Assembly (NCBI GenBank): GCA_900752975.1
Contig: CAADXH010000041.1
Coordinates: 1 to 31,178 of the forward strand
Reading direction: 5' to 3'
Source of the DNA: Bacilli bacterium
GTDB taxonomy: Bacteria; Bacillota_I; Bacilli_A; ML615J-28; CAG-313
Length of the DNA: 31,178 bases
The notes below the pieces were generated by a model. The model worked only from the letters and a program-made list of their open reading frames with translations. It made no database searches and was not told the DNA's origin. Shown here piece after piece: positions 21,688-29,216 of the stretch. Made by a program: the position numbers and the translations under genes. Numbering within the stretch: the stretch's first letter is position 1; each line of letters begins with the position of its first letter.

Positions 21688-23997
21688 ATGGAAAACAATT
21701 ACATTAATGATGCATTACTTGCGAAAATTTCAAAAGAACAAAATGTAAAGATTACGCAAATTAATGCAGTGCTACAACTAATTGAACAAGGTGCAACAGT
21801 ACCTTTTATCGCTCGTTATCGTAAAGAAGTAACTGGCAATCTTGATGAAGAACAAATTAGAGCAATTTATCAAGAATGGGAATATGGTCAAAAGTTAGCG
21901 GCTCGTAAAGAAGACGTAATGAGACTAATTGAAGAAAAAGGCAAATTAACAGATGAAATTAAGCAAGCAATTATCGTTGCAAGCAAATTATCTGAAATTG
22001 AAGATATATATCGTCCATTTAAGGAAAAGAAAAAGACTCGTGCAACTGATGCTAAGAAAAAAGGCTTAGAACCTCTTGCTGAATACTTATTAAGTTATCC
22101 AACTGAAGGTAGTGTTGAAGAAGAAGCTAGTAAGTATGTAACAAACTTAGAAGGCAAAACTGATGAAGAAATTGAAGCCATGAAAAAAGAAGGCGTTATT
22201 GTTAAAGATGTTCAAGATGCTATTCAAGGAGCTAAAGATATCATTGCTGAAATCGTATCTGATGAACCACGTTATCGTACATGGATTAAAAACAATTACA
22301 TCAATTTCGCAAAAATGAAATCAGAAGTTAAAGATGAAACACTAGATGAAAAGAAAGTATACGAAATGTACTATGATTATGAAGAACCAATCAAAACAAT
22401 TAAATTACACCGTATTCTTGCTTTAAATCGTGCAGAATCTGAAAAAGTAATTAAAGTATCAATCGTTGAAAATCGTGATTTTATTATAATGTACATCTTA
22501 AAAGATAAAATTGGTGATGACAATATGAAATCACTTACTGCAGATTTAGTTAAAGAAGCATGTGAAGATGGTTATGATCGTTTAATTAAACCTGCTGTTG
22601 TTCGTGAAATTAGAGCCGAATTAAAAGATAAAGCTGAAGATCAAGCTATTCATATCTTTGGTGAAAACTTAAGAAATTATCTATTACAAGCTCCAATGAA
22701 AGAAAAAATTGTATTAGGTGTTGACCCTGCTTATCGTACTGGTTGTAAACTTTGTGTAGTTGACGCTACAGGTAAAGTTCTTGAAAAGAGCGTTATGTAT
22801 CCTCACCAAAAACAAAAAGGTGAAGTAGTTCCTCCAGGAAGATATGAAAATGCAATTAACATTTTCTTAGATTTAGTTGAAAGACATAATGTTGAAGTAG
22901 TAGCAATCGGTAATGGTACTGCTAGCCGTGAAACTGAAAGTTTTGTTGCTGAACAATTAAAGAAAGTGTCTCGTCCTGTTAAATATATTATCGTTAATGA
23001 AGCAGGTGCATCAGTCTATTCTGCATCAGATCTTGCTCGTGATGAATTCCCTGATTATTCAGTAGAAGAACGTTCAGCAGTTTCTATCGCACGCCGCTTG
23101 CAAGATCCACTTTCTGAACTTGTTAAAATTGAACCTAAAGCAATTGGTGTTGGTCAATATCAACATGACGTAACTCAAAGTAAATTAACTGACTCACTTG
23201 ATTTCGTAGTTGAAACTGCAGTTAACCAAGTTGGTGTTAATATTAATACAGCATCAGTATCATTACTTCAATATGTCGCAGGCTTAAATGCTGGTGCCGC
23301 AAAGAAAATTGTTGCGCATCGTGACGCTAATGGCCGTTTCGTAACAAGAGAAGACATCAAAGTAAAAGGTGTAGGACCTAAAGCTTTAGAACAAGCAATT
23401 GGTTTCTTACGTATTGTTGATGGCACTGAACCTCTTGATATGACAGCAATCCACCCAGAAAGTTATGAAATTGCACGTACAATTTTAAATAAACTAGGCT
23501 TTACTTCTGCTGATTTAGGTAAACAAGAATTGGTTGATAAAGTAAAAGCTTTAACTGATGAAGAAAAGAAACAATTAGTTGAAGAACTAAATGTTGGTGA
23601 ATATACTTTAAATGATATTCTTGATGCTTTCGTTTCTCCACTTCGTGACCCTCGTGATGAAATTGAAGCTCCAGTATTAAGAAGTGATGTTTTACACTTA
23701 GAAGACTTAAAACCTGGTATGGAATTACAAGGTACTGTTCGTAACGTTGTTGACTTTGGTGCGTTTGTTGACTGTGGTGTTAAAGATGATGGACTTGTTC
23801 ATATTTCTAAGATGTCTAAAGGTTATATCAAACACCCATTAGATGCAGTAAGTGTTGGTCAAATCGTTAAAGTTTGGGTTTTAGATGTTGATCTAAAGAA
23901 GAGTAGATTACAACTTACTATGATTGATCCAAATGAAAAAGCAAAAGAACCAGAAAAGAAAGCTAAGAAACAAAATAAAAAAGTAGAAGAAAAATAG
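21688..23997 (+). CDS. tex: Tex-family transcription accessory protein
   Basis: About 769 residues. Order: N-terminal helical HTH-like region (about 1-200), YqgF/RNase H-like domain (about 325-450: VLGVDPAYRTGCKLCVVD, VVAIGNGTASRETE), helix-hairpin-helix repeats (about 490-560: NINTASVSLLQYVAGL, KGVGPKALEQAIGF) and an S1 RNA-binding domain (about 655-725: MELQGTVRNVVDFGAFVDCGV). Tex binds nucleic acid and influences transcription; its exact role in this lineage is unknown. A Lys-rich tail ends the protein. ATG 21688 has GGAGG 6 nt upstream; ATG 21685 (3 nt) is the alternative. The distant start at 21646 has no ribosome site. acpP follows after 9 nt. Confidence 0.95.
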   Translation: MENNYINDALLAKISKEQNVKITQINAVLQLIEQGATVPFIARYRKEVTGNLDEEQIRAIYQEWEYGQKLAARKEDVMRLIEEKGKLTDEIKQAIIVASKLSEIEDIYRPFKEKKKTRATDAKKKGLEPLAEYLLSYPTEGSVEEEASKYVTNLEGKTDEEIEAMKKEGVIVKDVQDAIQGAKDIIAEIVSDEPRYRTWIKNNYINFAKMKSEVKDETLDEKKVYEMYYDYEEPIKTIKLHRILALNRAESEKVIKVSIVENRDFIIMYILKDKIGDDNMKSLTADLVKEACEDGYDRLIKPAVVREIRAELKDKAEDQAIHIFGENLRNYLLQAPMKEKIVLGVDPAYRTGCKLCVVDATGKVLEKSVMYPHQKQKGEVVPPGRYENAINIFLDLVERHNVEVVAIGNGTASRETESFVAEQLKKVSRPVKYIIVNEAGASVYSASDLARDEFPDYSVEERSAVSIARRLQDPLSELVKIEPKAIGVGQYQHDVTQSKLTDSLDFVVETAVNQVGVNINTASVSLLQYVAGLNAGAAKKIVAHRDANGRFVTREDIKVKGVGPKALEQAIGFLRIVDGTEPLDMTAIHPESYEIARTILNKLGFTSADLGKQELVDKVKALTDEEKKQLVEELNVGEYTLNDILDAFVSPLRDPRDEIEAPVLRSDVLHLEDLKPGMELQGTVRNVVDFGAFVDCGVKDDGLVHISKMSKGYIKHPLDAVSVGQIVKVWVLDVDLKKSRLQLTMIDPNEKAKEPEKKAKKQNKKVEEK

Positions 23998-24006
23998 GAG
24001 GAATCT

Positions 24007-24234
24007 ATGGTATTTGAAAAAGTTGCGGCTATAATCGCGAAAGAACTTGATAAAGATGTATCAAACATTAAAATGGAAACAAGATTAGTTGAAGATCTTG
24101 GTGCTGATTCACTAGATGCAGTTGAAATTATGTTTTCTTTAGAAGAAGAATTCGGAATGGAAATTGATGATGATTCTGCTCAAGCAATTAAAACTGTTGG
24201 TGATTTAGTAAAATACATCGAAAGTCATAAATAA
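24007..24234 (+). CDS. acpP: Acyl carrier protein
   Basis: 75 residues, acidic, normal length. The phosphopantetheine serine is Ser35 in GADSLDAVEIMFSLEEEFG. It carries growing acyl chains in fatty-acid synthesis. TAGGAGGA lies before the ATG, 9 nt after tex, so it depends on the tex promoter. It is not with fab genes; the FabT-like regulator starts 95 nt after it. Confidence 0.97.
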   Translation: MVFEKVAAIIAKELDKDVSNIKMETRLVEDLGADSLDAVEIMFSLEEEFGMEIDDDSAQAIKTVGDLVKYIESHK

Positions 24235-24240
24235 CAACAT

Positions 24241-24266
24241 AGGTACTGTATTTGCAGTACCTTTTT
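24241..24266 (+). terminator. Terminator of tex-acpP
   Basis: GGTACTG (24242-24248) and CAGTACC (24255-24261) form a 7-bp stem with a 6-nt loop, extended by an A-T pair, then TTTTT. Confidence 0.88.
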
Positions 24267-24268
24267 AT

Positions 24269-24309
24269 AAAGTAAAATATTTGACTTTAAAATAAAATTG
24301 TTTTATAAT
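24269..24309 (+). promoter_or_regulatory. Promoter with overlapping palindrome upstream of the MarR gene
   Basis: TTGACT (24281-24286), 17 nt, TATAAT (24304-24309) is a near-consensus sigma-A promoter. The 20-bp AAAGTAAAATATTTGACTTT (24269-24288), which covers the -35, is palindromic at 18 of 20 positions. A dimeric MarR regulator binding here would block transcription, so autoregulation is likely. The sequence is not the published FabT box orientation (TTTGA...TCAAA). Confidence 0.6.
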
Positions 24310-24329
24310 AAAACTAAAGAGGTGATAAT

Positions 24330-25448
24330 ATGGAAAATATAGAAGAAGTAAAAAAGAAGGCAACAACTAAAAAAGCAGCTCCTAAGAAAGCTGCTGTAAA
24401 AACAAAGATTGACCCTAAGACTGGTACTTTAAAAGTAGTTGAAAAGAAAACAACCGCTAAAAAAGAAACTGCAACTAAAACTAAAAAAGCAACTTCTAAG
24501 AAGGCAACAACTAAAAAAGCAACCAAAAAAGCAGAAACTAAAAAAACTACATCCGTTAAACAACCAGTGACAATTAAAAAATCACCTGCGCGTATTATAA
24601 AGACTTCAGAACCAACTGTAAAACCAGTAGAAGATACCCCTATTAAAGTTAGTGTTGAACCAGTTATAAGTAATGATGTGGCTGATACTGAAAATAATGT
24701 TGAAACTATACAAACACCAGAAGAAGTAACACCAATCATAACTGAACTAGATACGACAAAAACTGTAGAAACAGCTAAAAAAAGAGGACGTAAACCTTCT
24801 GAAAATCCTCTTCCTAAGGTTAGTTCAAAATCACTAACAATTGAACCACCAAAACGTGAACCTAAAAACGACACAAAAAAGGAAAAAGAAAAAGCATTAG
24901 AACCTGAAGTAATTCAAAGACCAACTCCTAAAAAGACCAAAGTACTAACAAAGGAAGAAAAAGTCTTATATAAGAAGTTACTTGAATCTTTTAATTATGT
25001 AGCTAATTTAACTAATGTAGTAGAAGAAAAAACAATGGATACCAAACTTATCCAAGATTTAACAATTGGAGAACTACATGTAATTGAAATGGTTGATCAA
25101 AATAATAATAAGCCAATGTCACTAATTGCGAAAAAACTAAAAGTAACAGTTGGATCTCTTACAATTTGTATTAATCGTCTAGTTCAAAAAGGATATTTAT
25201 TAAGAATTAGACATGAAATGGATCACCGCATTATTCTAGTTAGTACAACCCAAAAAGCTAAAAAAGTACTAAAAGAACATGATAAATTCCATGAGAACAT
25301 TATTGGTTTAGCCTTAGAAAAAGGTATAACCCTTCAACAAGCAACTAAAGTAATGAGTCAATTTGCGATGGTACTTGAATATTATTATGACCCTAAATCA
25401 ATAAAAGATATTACAGAAACCCCTAAAAAGAAAGGAAGTAAAGAATAA
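24330..25448 (+). CDS. FabT-like MarR regulator with histone-H1-like lysine-rich tail
   Basis: 372 residues; FabT/MarR repressors are usually about 145-150. The first 205-210 residues are low complexity. Residues 8-75 are runs of KK with Ala/Thr (TTKKAAPKKAAVK, TSKKATTKKATKKAETKK) like the tails of histone H1 or chlamydial Hc2; then a Pro/Glu/Thr linker; then an AT-hook-type RGRKP at 152-156. The MarR winged helix spans about 211-355 (TIGELHVIEMVDQ, GSLTICINRLVQKGYLLRIRHEMDHRIILVS). Because acpP is just upstream and the domain resembles FabT, a fatty-acid-synthesis repressor is likely. The tail should hold it on AT-rich DNA. GAGGTG precedes the ATG, and its stop overlaps pepP by 1 nt (TAATG). 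Confidence 0.8.
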   Translation: MENIEEVKKKATTKKAAPKKAAVKTKIDPKTGTLKVVEKKTTAKKETATKTKKATSKKATTKKATKKAETKKTTSVKQPVTIKKSPARIIKTSEPTVKPVEDTPIKVSVEPVISNDVADTENNVETIQTPEEVTPIITELDTTKTVETAKKRGRKPSENPLPKVSSKSLTIEPPKREPKNDTKKEKEKALEPEVIQRPTPKKTKVLTKEEKVLYKKLLESFNYVANLTNVVEEKTMDTKLIQDLTIGELHVIEMVDQNNNKPMSLIAKKLKVTVGSLTICINRLVQKGYLLRIRHEMDHRIILVSTTQKAKKVLKEHDKFHENIIGLALEKGITLQQATKVMSQFAMVLEYYYDPKSIKDITETPKKKGSKE

Positions 25449-26701
25449 TGAGAAACGAACTCATTAAAAATCGGCACAAATTATTTGAAATGTTAGAAGA
25501 TAACAGTTTTGTAATTGTTCATTCAGGTTATTCAAAATTTAAATCAGCTGATTCAGTTTATGATTTTTTTGTTAATAATAACTTTTATTATCTAACAGGT
25601 ATTGATCAAGCTGATGTAAAACTTGTAATTGGGAAATTTAATAATCAATATTTAGAATGGTTATTTATTGAAGAAGTTGATGAATTAAAAGCTAAATGGT
25701 TAGGAGCAACTCTTACATTTTCAGAAGCATCAAATATTTCAGGAATTGACATTCAAAGCATTTATCCATTAGATTTATTTAAAACAAAAGTTGATGCGCT
25801 ATATCAATCTAATCGTTACGGTCTAAATGAAGCTAAAACCATTTATCTTGATTTAGAACAACGTGATATTCCTCAATATAATACTTTTGCTTTAGCATAT
25901 GCCAAAGATTTAAGAGACAGATTTCCAAGCATTGTGATTAAGAATTGTTATAATATGATAGTTGAACTAAGAATGTGCAAAAACGATCAAGAAGTAGAAT
26001 TAATTAAACAAAGTATTAATACAACAAAGAATGCTATTTATAATGTTATGGAACACCATAAAGAATTAACAAATGAATCTATTGCGAATGCATACCATGA
26101 TTTTGTAATTATTAAAGAAGGAAAAACATTATCTTTCAATGATATTATTGCCTCAGGACATAATGCTACTGTTTTACACTACGATGATAATAATAGTGAC
26201 ATTCCTGAAAATTCATTACTACTTATGGATCTTGGCTGTTATACAAAACATTATTCAAGTGATATAACTAGAACTTTCCCAGTATCTGGTAAATTTACAG
26301 AAAGACAAAAAGAAGTATATGAAGTAGTATTAAATACTAATAAAAAATGTATTGAGTATGCTACTGATGGAATGAGCTGGAAAGAATTAAATGATTATGC
26401 TAAAAAATTACTAGCTGATGGCTGTAAAAAATTAGGTATTATCAAAGAAGATAGTGAATTAATCAAATACTATTTTCATTCAATCGGTCACTCTCTAGGG
26501 CTTGATGTTCATGATCCTTCTCATGCTAATGAAGGACTAAAAGAAGGAATGGTAATAACAATTGAGCCAGGACTATACATCCCAGAAGAAAACATTGGTA
26601 TTAGAATTGAAGATAACATTTTAATAACAAAAGGCAAAGCAATTCTTTTATCTAAAGATATTATTAAAGAAGTAAAAGATTTAGAAGAATTTCTTAAATA
26701 A
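25448..26701 (+). CDS. pepP: Xaa-Pro aminopeptidase (M24B)
   Basis: 417 residues. An N-terminal creatinase-like domain (about 1-165: YYLTGIDQADVKLVIG) is followed by the pita-bread catalytic domain. Metal ligands are visible in order: LLMDLGCYTKHYSSDITRTFP (two Asp), FHSIGHSLGLDVHDPS (His), IEPGLYIP and IGIRIEDNILI (two Glu). It removes N-terminal residues preceding proline. It overlaps the stop of the MarR-like gene by 1 nt, so translation is coupled to the regulator; why these two are linked is not clear. Confidence 0.93.
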   Translation: MRNELIKNRHKLFEMLEDNSFVIVHSGYSKFKSADSVYDFFVNNNFYYLTGIDQADVKLVIGKFNNQYLEWLFIEEVDELKAKWLGATLTFSEASNISGIDIQSIYPLDLFKTKVDALYQSNRYGLNEAKTIYLDLEQRDIPQYNTFALAYAKDLRDRFPSIVIKNCYNMIVELRMCKNDQEVELIKQSINTTKNAIYNVMEHHKELTNESIANAYHDFVIIKEGKTLSFNDIIASGHNATVLHYDDNNSDIPENSLLLMDLGCYTKHYSSDITRTFPVSGKFTERQKEVYEVVLNTNKKCIEYATDGMSWKELNDYAKKLLADGCKKLGIIKEDSELIKYYFHSIGHSLGLDVHDPSHANEGLKEGMVITIEPGLYIPEENIGIRIEDNILITKGKAILLSKDIIKEVKDLEEFLK

Positions 26702-26708
26702 ATAATTA

Positions 26709-26744
26709 ACTAGCCTATTTAGTTTTACTAAGTAGGCTAGTTTG
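26709..26744 (+). terminator. Terminator of the MarR-pepP operon
   Basis: ACTAGCCTATTTAG pairs with CTAAGTAGGCTAGT (26709-26741) with one G-U pair and a 5-nt loop, then TTG-rich sequence; the U-run is short. Confidence 0.75.
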
Positions 26745-26786
26745 TATATTATAATTAAATAAACATAAAATATAAAAGGTGAAAAT

Positions 26787-27542
26787 ATGAAAAAAATAGT
26801 GAACAAAGAAATGGTTAAATACATTAATGAAGTAAATCCAAGTATGCTTGCGGCATCAATTACATTTTACTTACTATTCATAATCATTCCAGTAATTAGT
26901 CTACTTAGTAATATTTTGAATTTATTAAATTTAGATATTCCTATATTAAGTGAATATCAAGTAACCAAACAACAAAATGTTGCATCAGTTATCATTCTTG
27001 CAATTTCCATTATTTGGGTTGCTTCCCGTTTCATTAATGCTTTAACAGTTACCTCAGATGTAATATATCAAGATGTAAAGAAAAGATCAGCCTTATCAAG
27101 AAGAATTTTAAGTGTTTTATTAATGATGGGATTAGTAGTTCTTATGATTATTCAAATTATAGTTGTATTATTCTTTTTAAACTTCTTCAAAAATATTTTA
27201 CAAATTAGTCAATATTACATTTTATTTATTATTCAATTTGTTTTACAATTTTTATCAATTACTTTTATTTTAAGTATTGTTTATAAATATGTTATACCAA
27301 TAAAAATAAAAATTAGAAAGACATTTTATATAAGTTTAATTACTACACTTATATGGTATGTTCTAACATTTATGTTTTATTTTATTAATTACACTTTAAA
27401 ACTAAATAATTATGATACTTTATATGGTTCAATGGCTTCATTAATGTTATTTATTTTTTGGCTTTATTTAATAATTTTAGCGTTAGTTTATGTTATTGCC
27501 TTAAATTATTATATTACCAAAAAAAGGCAAGTAATAAAATAA
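26787..27542 (+). CDS. YihY/virulence factor BrkB family membrane protein
   Basis: 251 residues with six predicted membrane helices. The N-terminal MLAASITFYLLFIIIPVISLLS is the usual family opening (AAxxaFY...P), and the last helices (GSMASLMLFIFWLYLIILALVYVIALNYY) fit the UPF0761 pattern (G....l..lm.WlY....i.l.Ga). Early claims as RNase BN were withdrawn; function is unknown. AAAGGTG precedes the ATG. The likely forespore promoter of the next gene overlaps its 3' end. Confidence 0.88.
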   Translation: MKKIVNKEMVKYINEVNPSMLAASITFYLLFIIIPVISLLSNILNLLNLDIPILSEYQVTKQQNVASVIILAISIIWVASRFINALTVTSDVIYQDVKKRSALSRRILSVLLMMGLVVLMIIQIIVVLFFLNFFKNILQISQYYILFIIQFVLQFLSITFILSIVYKYVIPIKIKIRKTFYISLITTLIWYVLTFMFYFINYTLKLNNYDTLYGSMASLMLFIFWLYLIILALVYVIALNYYITKKRQVIK

Positions 27543-27559
27543 ATAGCTTGGATATACTA
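27531..27559 (+). promoter_or_regulatory. Possible forespore (sigma-F/G) promoter of the deacetylase gene
   Basis: GGATATACTA (27550-27559) matches the GGNNANANTR -10 of sigma-F, and its TATACTA end suits sigma-G as well. The -35, GTAAT at 27531-27535 (14 nt away, the spacing seen at spoIIR and spoIIQ), fits less well (3 of 5). Bacillus pdaA is sigma-G controlled. Confidence 0.35.
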
Positions 27560-27584
27560 ATTATGAACAAAGCGAGGTAAAATA

Positions 27585-28334
27585 ATGTTTAGAAAAAAAT
27601 TATTCGTTTTCTTGTGTTTGTTCACGATTCTATTTTCTTTAAACGCTATAAACATTAAAGCAGCAGGATGGGGATTTTCAAAAAATCCTAACCACGAAAC
27701 ACCCGAAATAGGTAAATACAAAAAAATGATTGAAGATACTTCAACATATTATGTGGGGGATGAAACCCAAAAAGTTGTGTACTTAACCTTTGATGCGGGA
27801 TATGATAACGGACAACTTGAGAAAATACTGAAAGTATTGAAAGAAAAAAACGTAAAAGCAAGTTTCTTTATCACCGGTGACTTTGTAAAAAGATTTAGTG
27901 ATTTAACCTGTCAAATGACAAATGATGGCCATATTATATGTAACCATTCATATAGCCATCGAAAAATTCAAACCTTATCCAAAGATGAATTACAAAAAGA
28001 TTTAGAAAAATTAGAAAATGCTTATACTAGTCTTACAAACTGTAAACTAGCCAAATGCTTTAGACCACCAGAAGGTGAATTTAGCCGTGAAGCATTAAAG
28101 AATGTCCAAAGTTTAGGATATAAAACGGTATTTTGGTCAATTGCTTATCGAGACTGGGATACTAAAAAACAACAGTCGGTGGATGCGGCTGTAAGAAGTG
28201 TGGTTGACAATTTACATAACGGAGCAATAATTTTATTACATACCGTTTCTTCAACCAATAGCGAATCTTTGGGTTTGATAATTGATGAAATCAACAAACA
28301 AGGTTACACCTTTAAAACTGTTTTAGATTTATAG
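27585..28334 (+). CDS. pdaA: PdaA-like polysaccharide (muramic-lactam) deacetylase
   Basis: 249 residues. Signal peptide (about 1-27), then a NodB deacetylase domain. Asp70 in TFDAGYDNG, His121 and His125 in NHSYSHR are the expected base and metal ligands; RPPEGEFS and the C-terminal ILLHTVSSTN complete the motifs. TFDAGYxNG and FWSIAYRDW are more like PdaA, which makes muramic-delta-lactam of spore cortex, than vegetative NodB enzymes (TFDDGP). A possible forespore promoter and nearby spo genes fit that, but a vegetative peptidoglycan deacetylase is not excluded. GAGG lies 7 nt before the ATG. Confidence 0.82.
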   Translation: MFRKKLFVFLCLFTILFSLNAINIKAAGWGFSKNPNHETPEIGKYKKMIEDTSTYYVGDETQKVVYLTFDAGYDNGQLEKILKVLKEKNVKASFFITGDFVKRFSDLTCQMTNDGHIICNHSYSHRKIQTLSKDELQKDLEKLENAYTSLTNCKLAKCFRPPEGEFSREALKNVQSLGYKTVFWSIAYRDWDTKKQQSVDAAVRSVVDNLHNGAIILLHTVSSTNSESLGLIIDEINKQGYTFKTVLDL

Positions 28335-28366
28335 CACCATAATGAATACGAGTTATTCATTATTAA

Positions 28367-28399
28367 GCCTCCTAGTTTTTAGGAGGCATTTTACTTTTA
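28367..28399 (+). terminator. Terminator of the deacetylase gene
   Basis: GCCTCCTA (28367-28374) and TAGGAGGC (28380-28387) form an 8-bp stem with a 5-nt loop, then ATTTTACTTTT. A second hairpin, AATGAATA/TATTCATT, lies just upstream (28341-28362). Confidence 0.85.
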
Positions 28400-28420
28400 T
28401 TAATAGATTAATTAAACTAA

Positions 28421-28445
28421 CAAAAAGAGCACTAAAATAGTGCTC
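28421..28445 (-). terminator. Terminator of the InlB-repeat gene
   Basis: On the minus strand GAGCACTA and TAGTGCTC (28427-28445) form an 8-bp stem with a 3-nt loop, followed by TTTTTG. It lies 6 nt after the gene's stop codon. Confidence 0.88.
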
Positions 28446-28451
28446 AATAGT

Positions 28452-29111
28452 TTATCGTTCCCATTTTGCGGTTAGGGTAATATTTGTAGGTTCAATATTA
28501 TTTAGTTTATCTACTTTATTACCATCACTATCATACCAACCAAGGAATTTATAGCCAGGTCGAACAGGATCAACAAGATCAATTCCACGTATTGCTTTTT
28601 CTTCATTAAATGTTGGAATTTTACCTGAATAATCAAAATCAGCTTTCCATACATTATCTTTTTCATCTTCGCTGTAATCTTCTGGGAAAGTGTGTTTTAC
28701 AACATACTCAGTTGGAAGATTTTCTAAATTAATAACTCCACTTATTCCTTCATAAGTAATAGTATAACGAGTTAATTTCCATTTTGCATAAATTGTTGTT
28801 GATTTAGTAAATGTGTAAGTAGATAAGTCTTCAATTTTATTATTGAAAGTAGCATCTAAATACCACCCCTTAAAAGTCCAACCATTTCTTTCTTGAAGAG
28901 TAGGTTCTTTAATGTGTCCATCATCGTCAATCGCAATATTATCAATTTTTAAGCCTTTTAAGTTTGCGAATTTAACAACCTTAGGTTGTGAAAACACAAA
29001 GATAAAGGCAAGTACAATTAAGACAAGTATACCAAAACTTATAAATAAAATAGTTTTACGATGATTTTTCGCTTTTTTAGGATCAACTACAACTTCATTT
29101 TTATTCTCCAT
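28452..29111 (-). CDS. Membrane-anchored protein with InlB-type repeats
   Basis: 219 residues. A basic N-terminal segment (KKAKNHRKT), one membrane helix (about 20-44) and an extracellular part with two InlB B/Flg_new beta-grasp repeats, ending GWYLDATFNNKIEDLSTYTF...YAKWK (about 80-113) and GWYDSDGNKVDKL...LTAKWE (about 190-218). These domains occur in surface proteins of gut Firmicutes and Listeria; their ligand is usually unknown. There is no LPXTG motif, so the helix is the anchor. A good sigma-A promoter and AAGGAGAGG ribosome site precede it. The GH5 lipoprotein at 1546 also has one such repeat. Confidence 0.8.
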   Translation of the reverse strand: MENKNEVVVDPKKAKNHRKTILFISFGILVLIVLAFIFVFSQPKVVKFANLKGLKIDNIAIDDDGHIKEPTLQERNGWTFKGWYLDATFNNKIEDLSTYTFTKSTTIYAKWKLTRYTITYEGISGVINLENLPTEYVVKHTFPEDYSEDEKDNVWKADFDYSGKIPTFNEEKAIRGIDLVDPVRPGYKFLGWYDSDGNKVDKLNNIEPTNITLTAKWER

Positions 29112-29152
29112 ACAATCCTCTCCTTATTATTATTTTTTATTGATTACTAACA

Positions 29153-29196
29153 ATTATACCACATCAAATGCAAAAAATCAAATTTTGTGTTATAAT
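29153..29196. promoter_or_regulatory. Overlapping divergent promoters (InlB-repeat gene and rlmCD)
   Basis: Minus strand: TTGATT (29181-29176), 17 nt, TATAAT (29158-29153) with an upstream TG. Plus strand: TATAAT (29191-29196) with an upstream TG and a weak -35. The -10 of the plus promoter lies 10 bp from the -35 of the minus promoter, so polymerases would compete. Confidence 0.7.
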
Positions 29197-29216
29197 CTAT
29201 TTGAAAGAGGTGTGTT

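Noticed and set aside
24314..24874. 186-codon minus-strand frame opposite the H1-like tail
   Set aside because: It is the antisense of the Lys/Thr/Ala repeats, giving an artificial Phe/Val/Ser-rich frame without a ribosome site.
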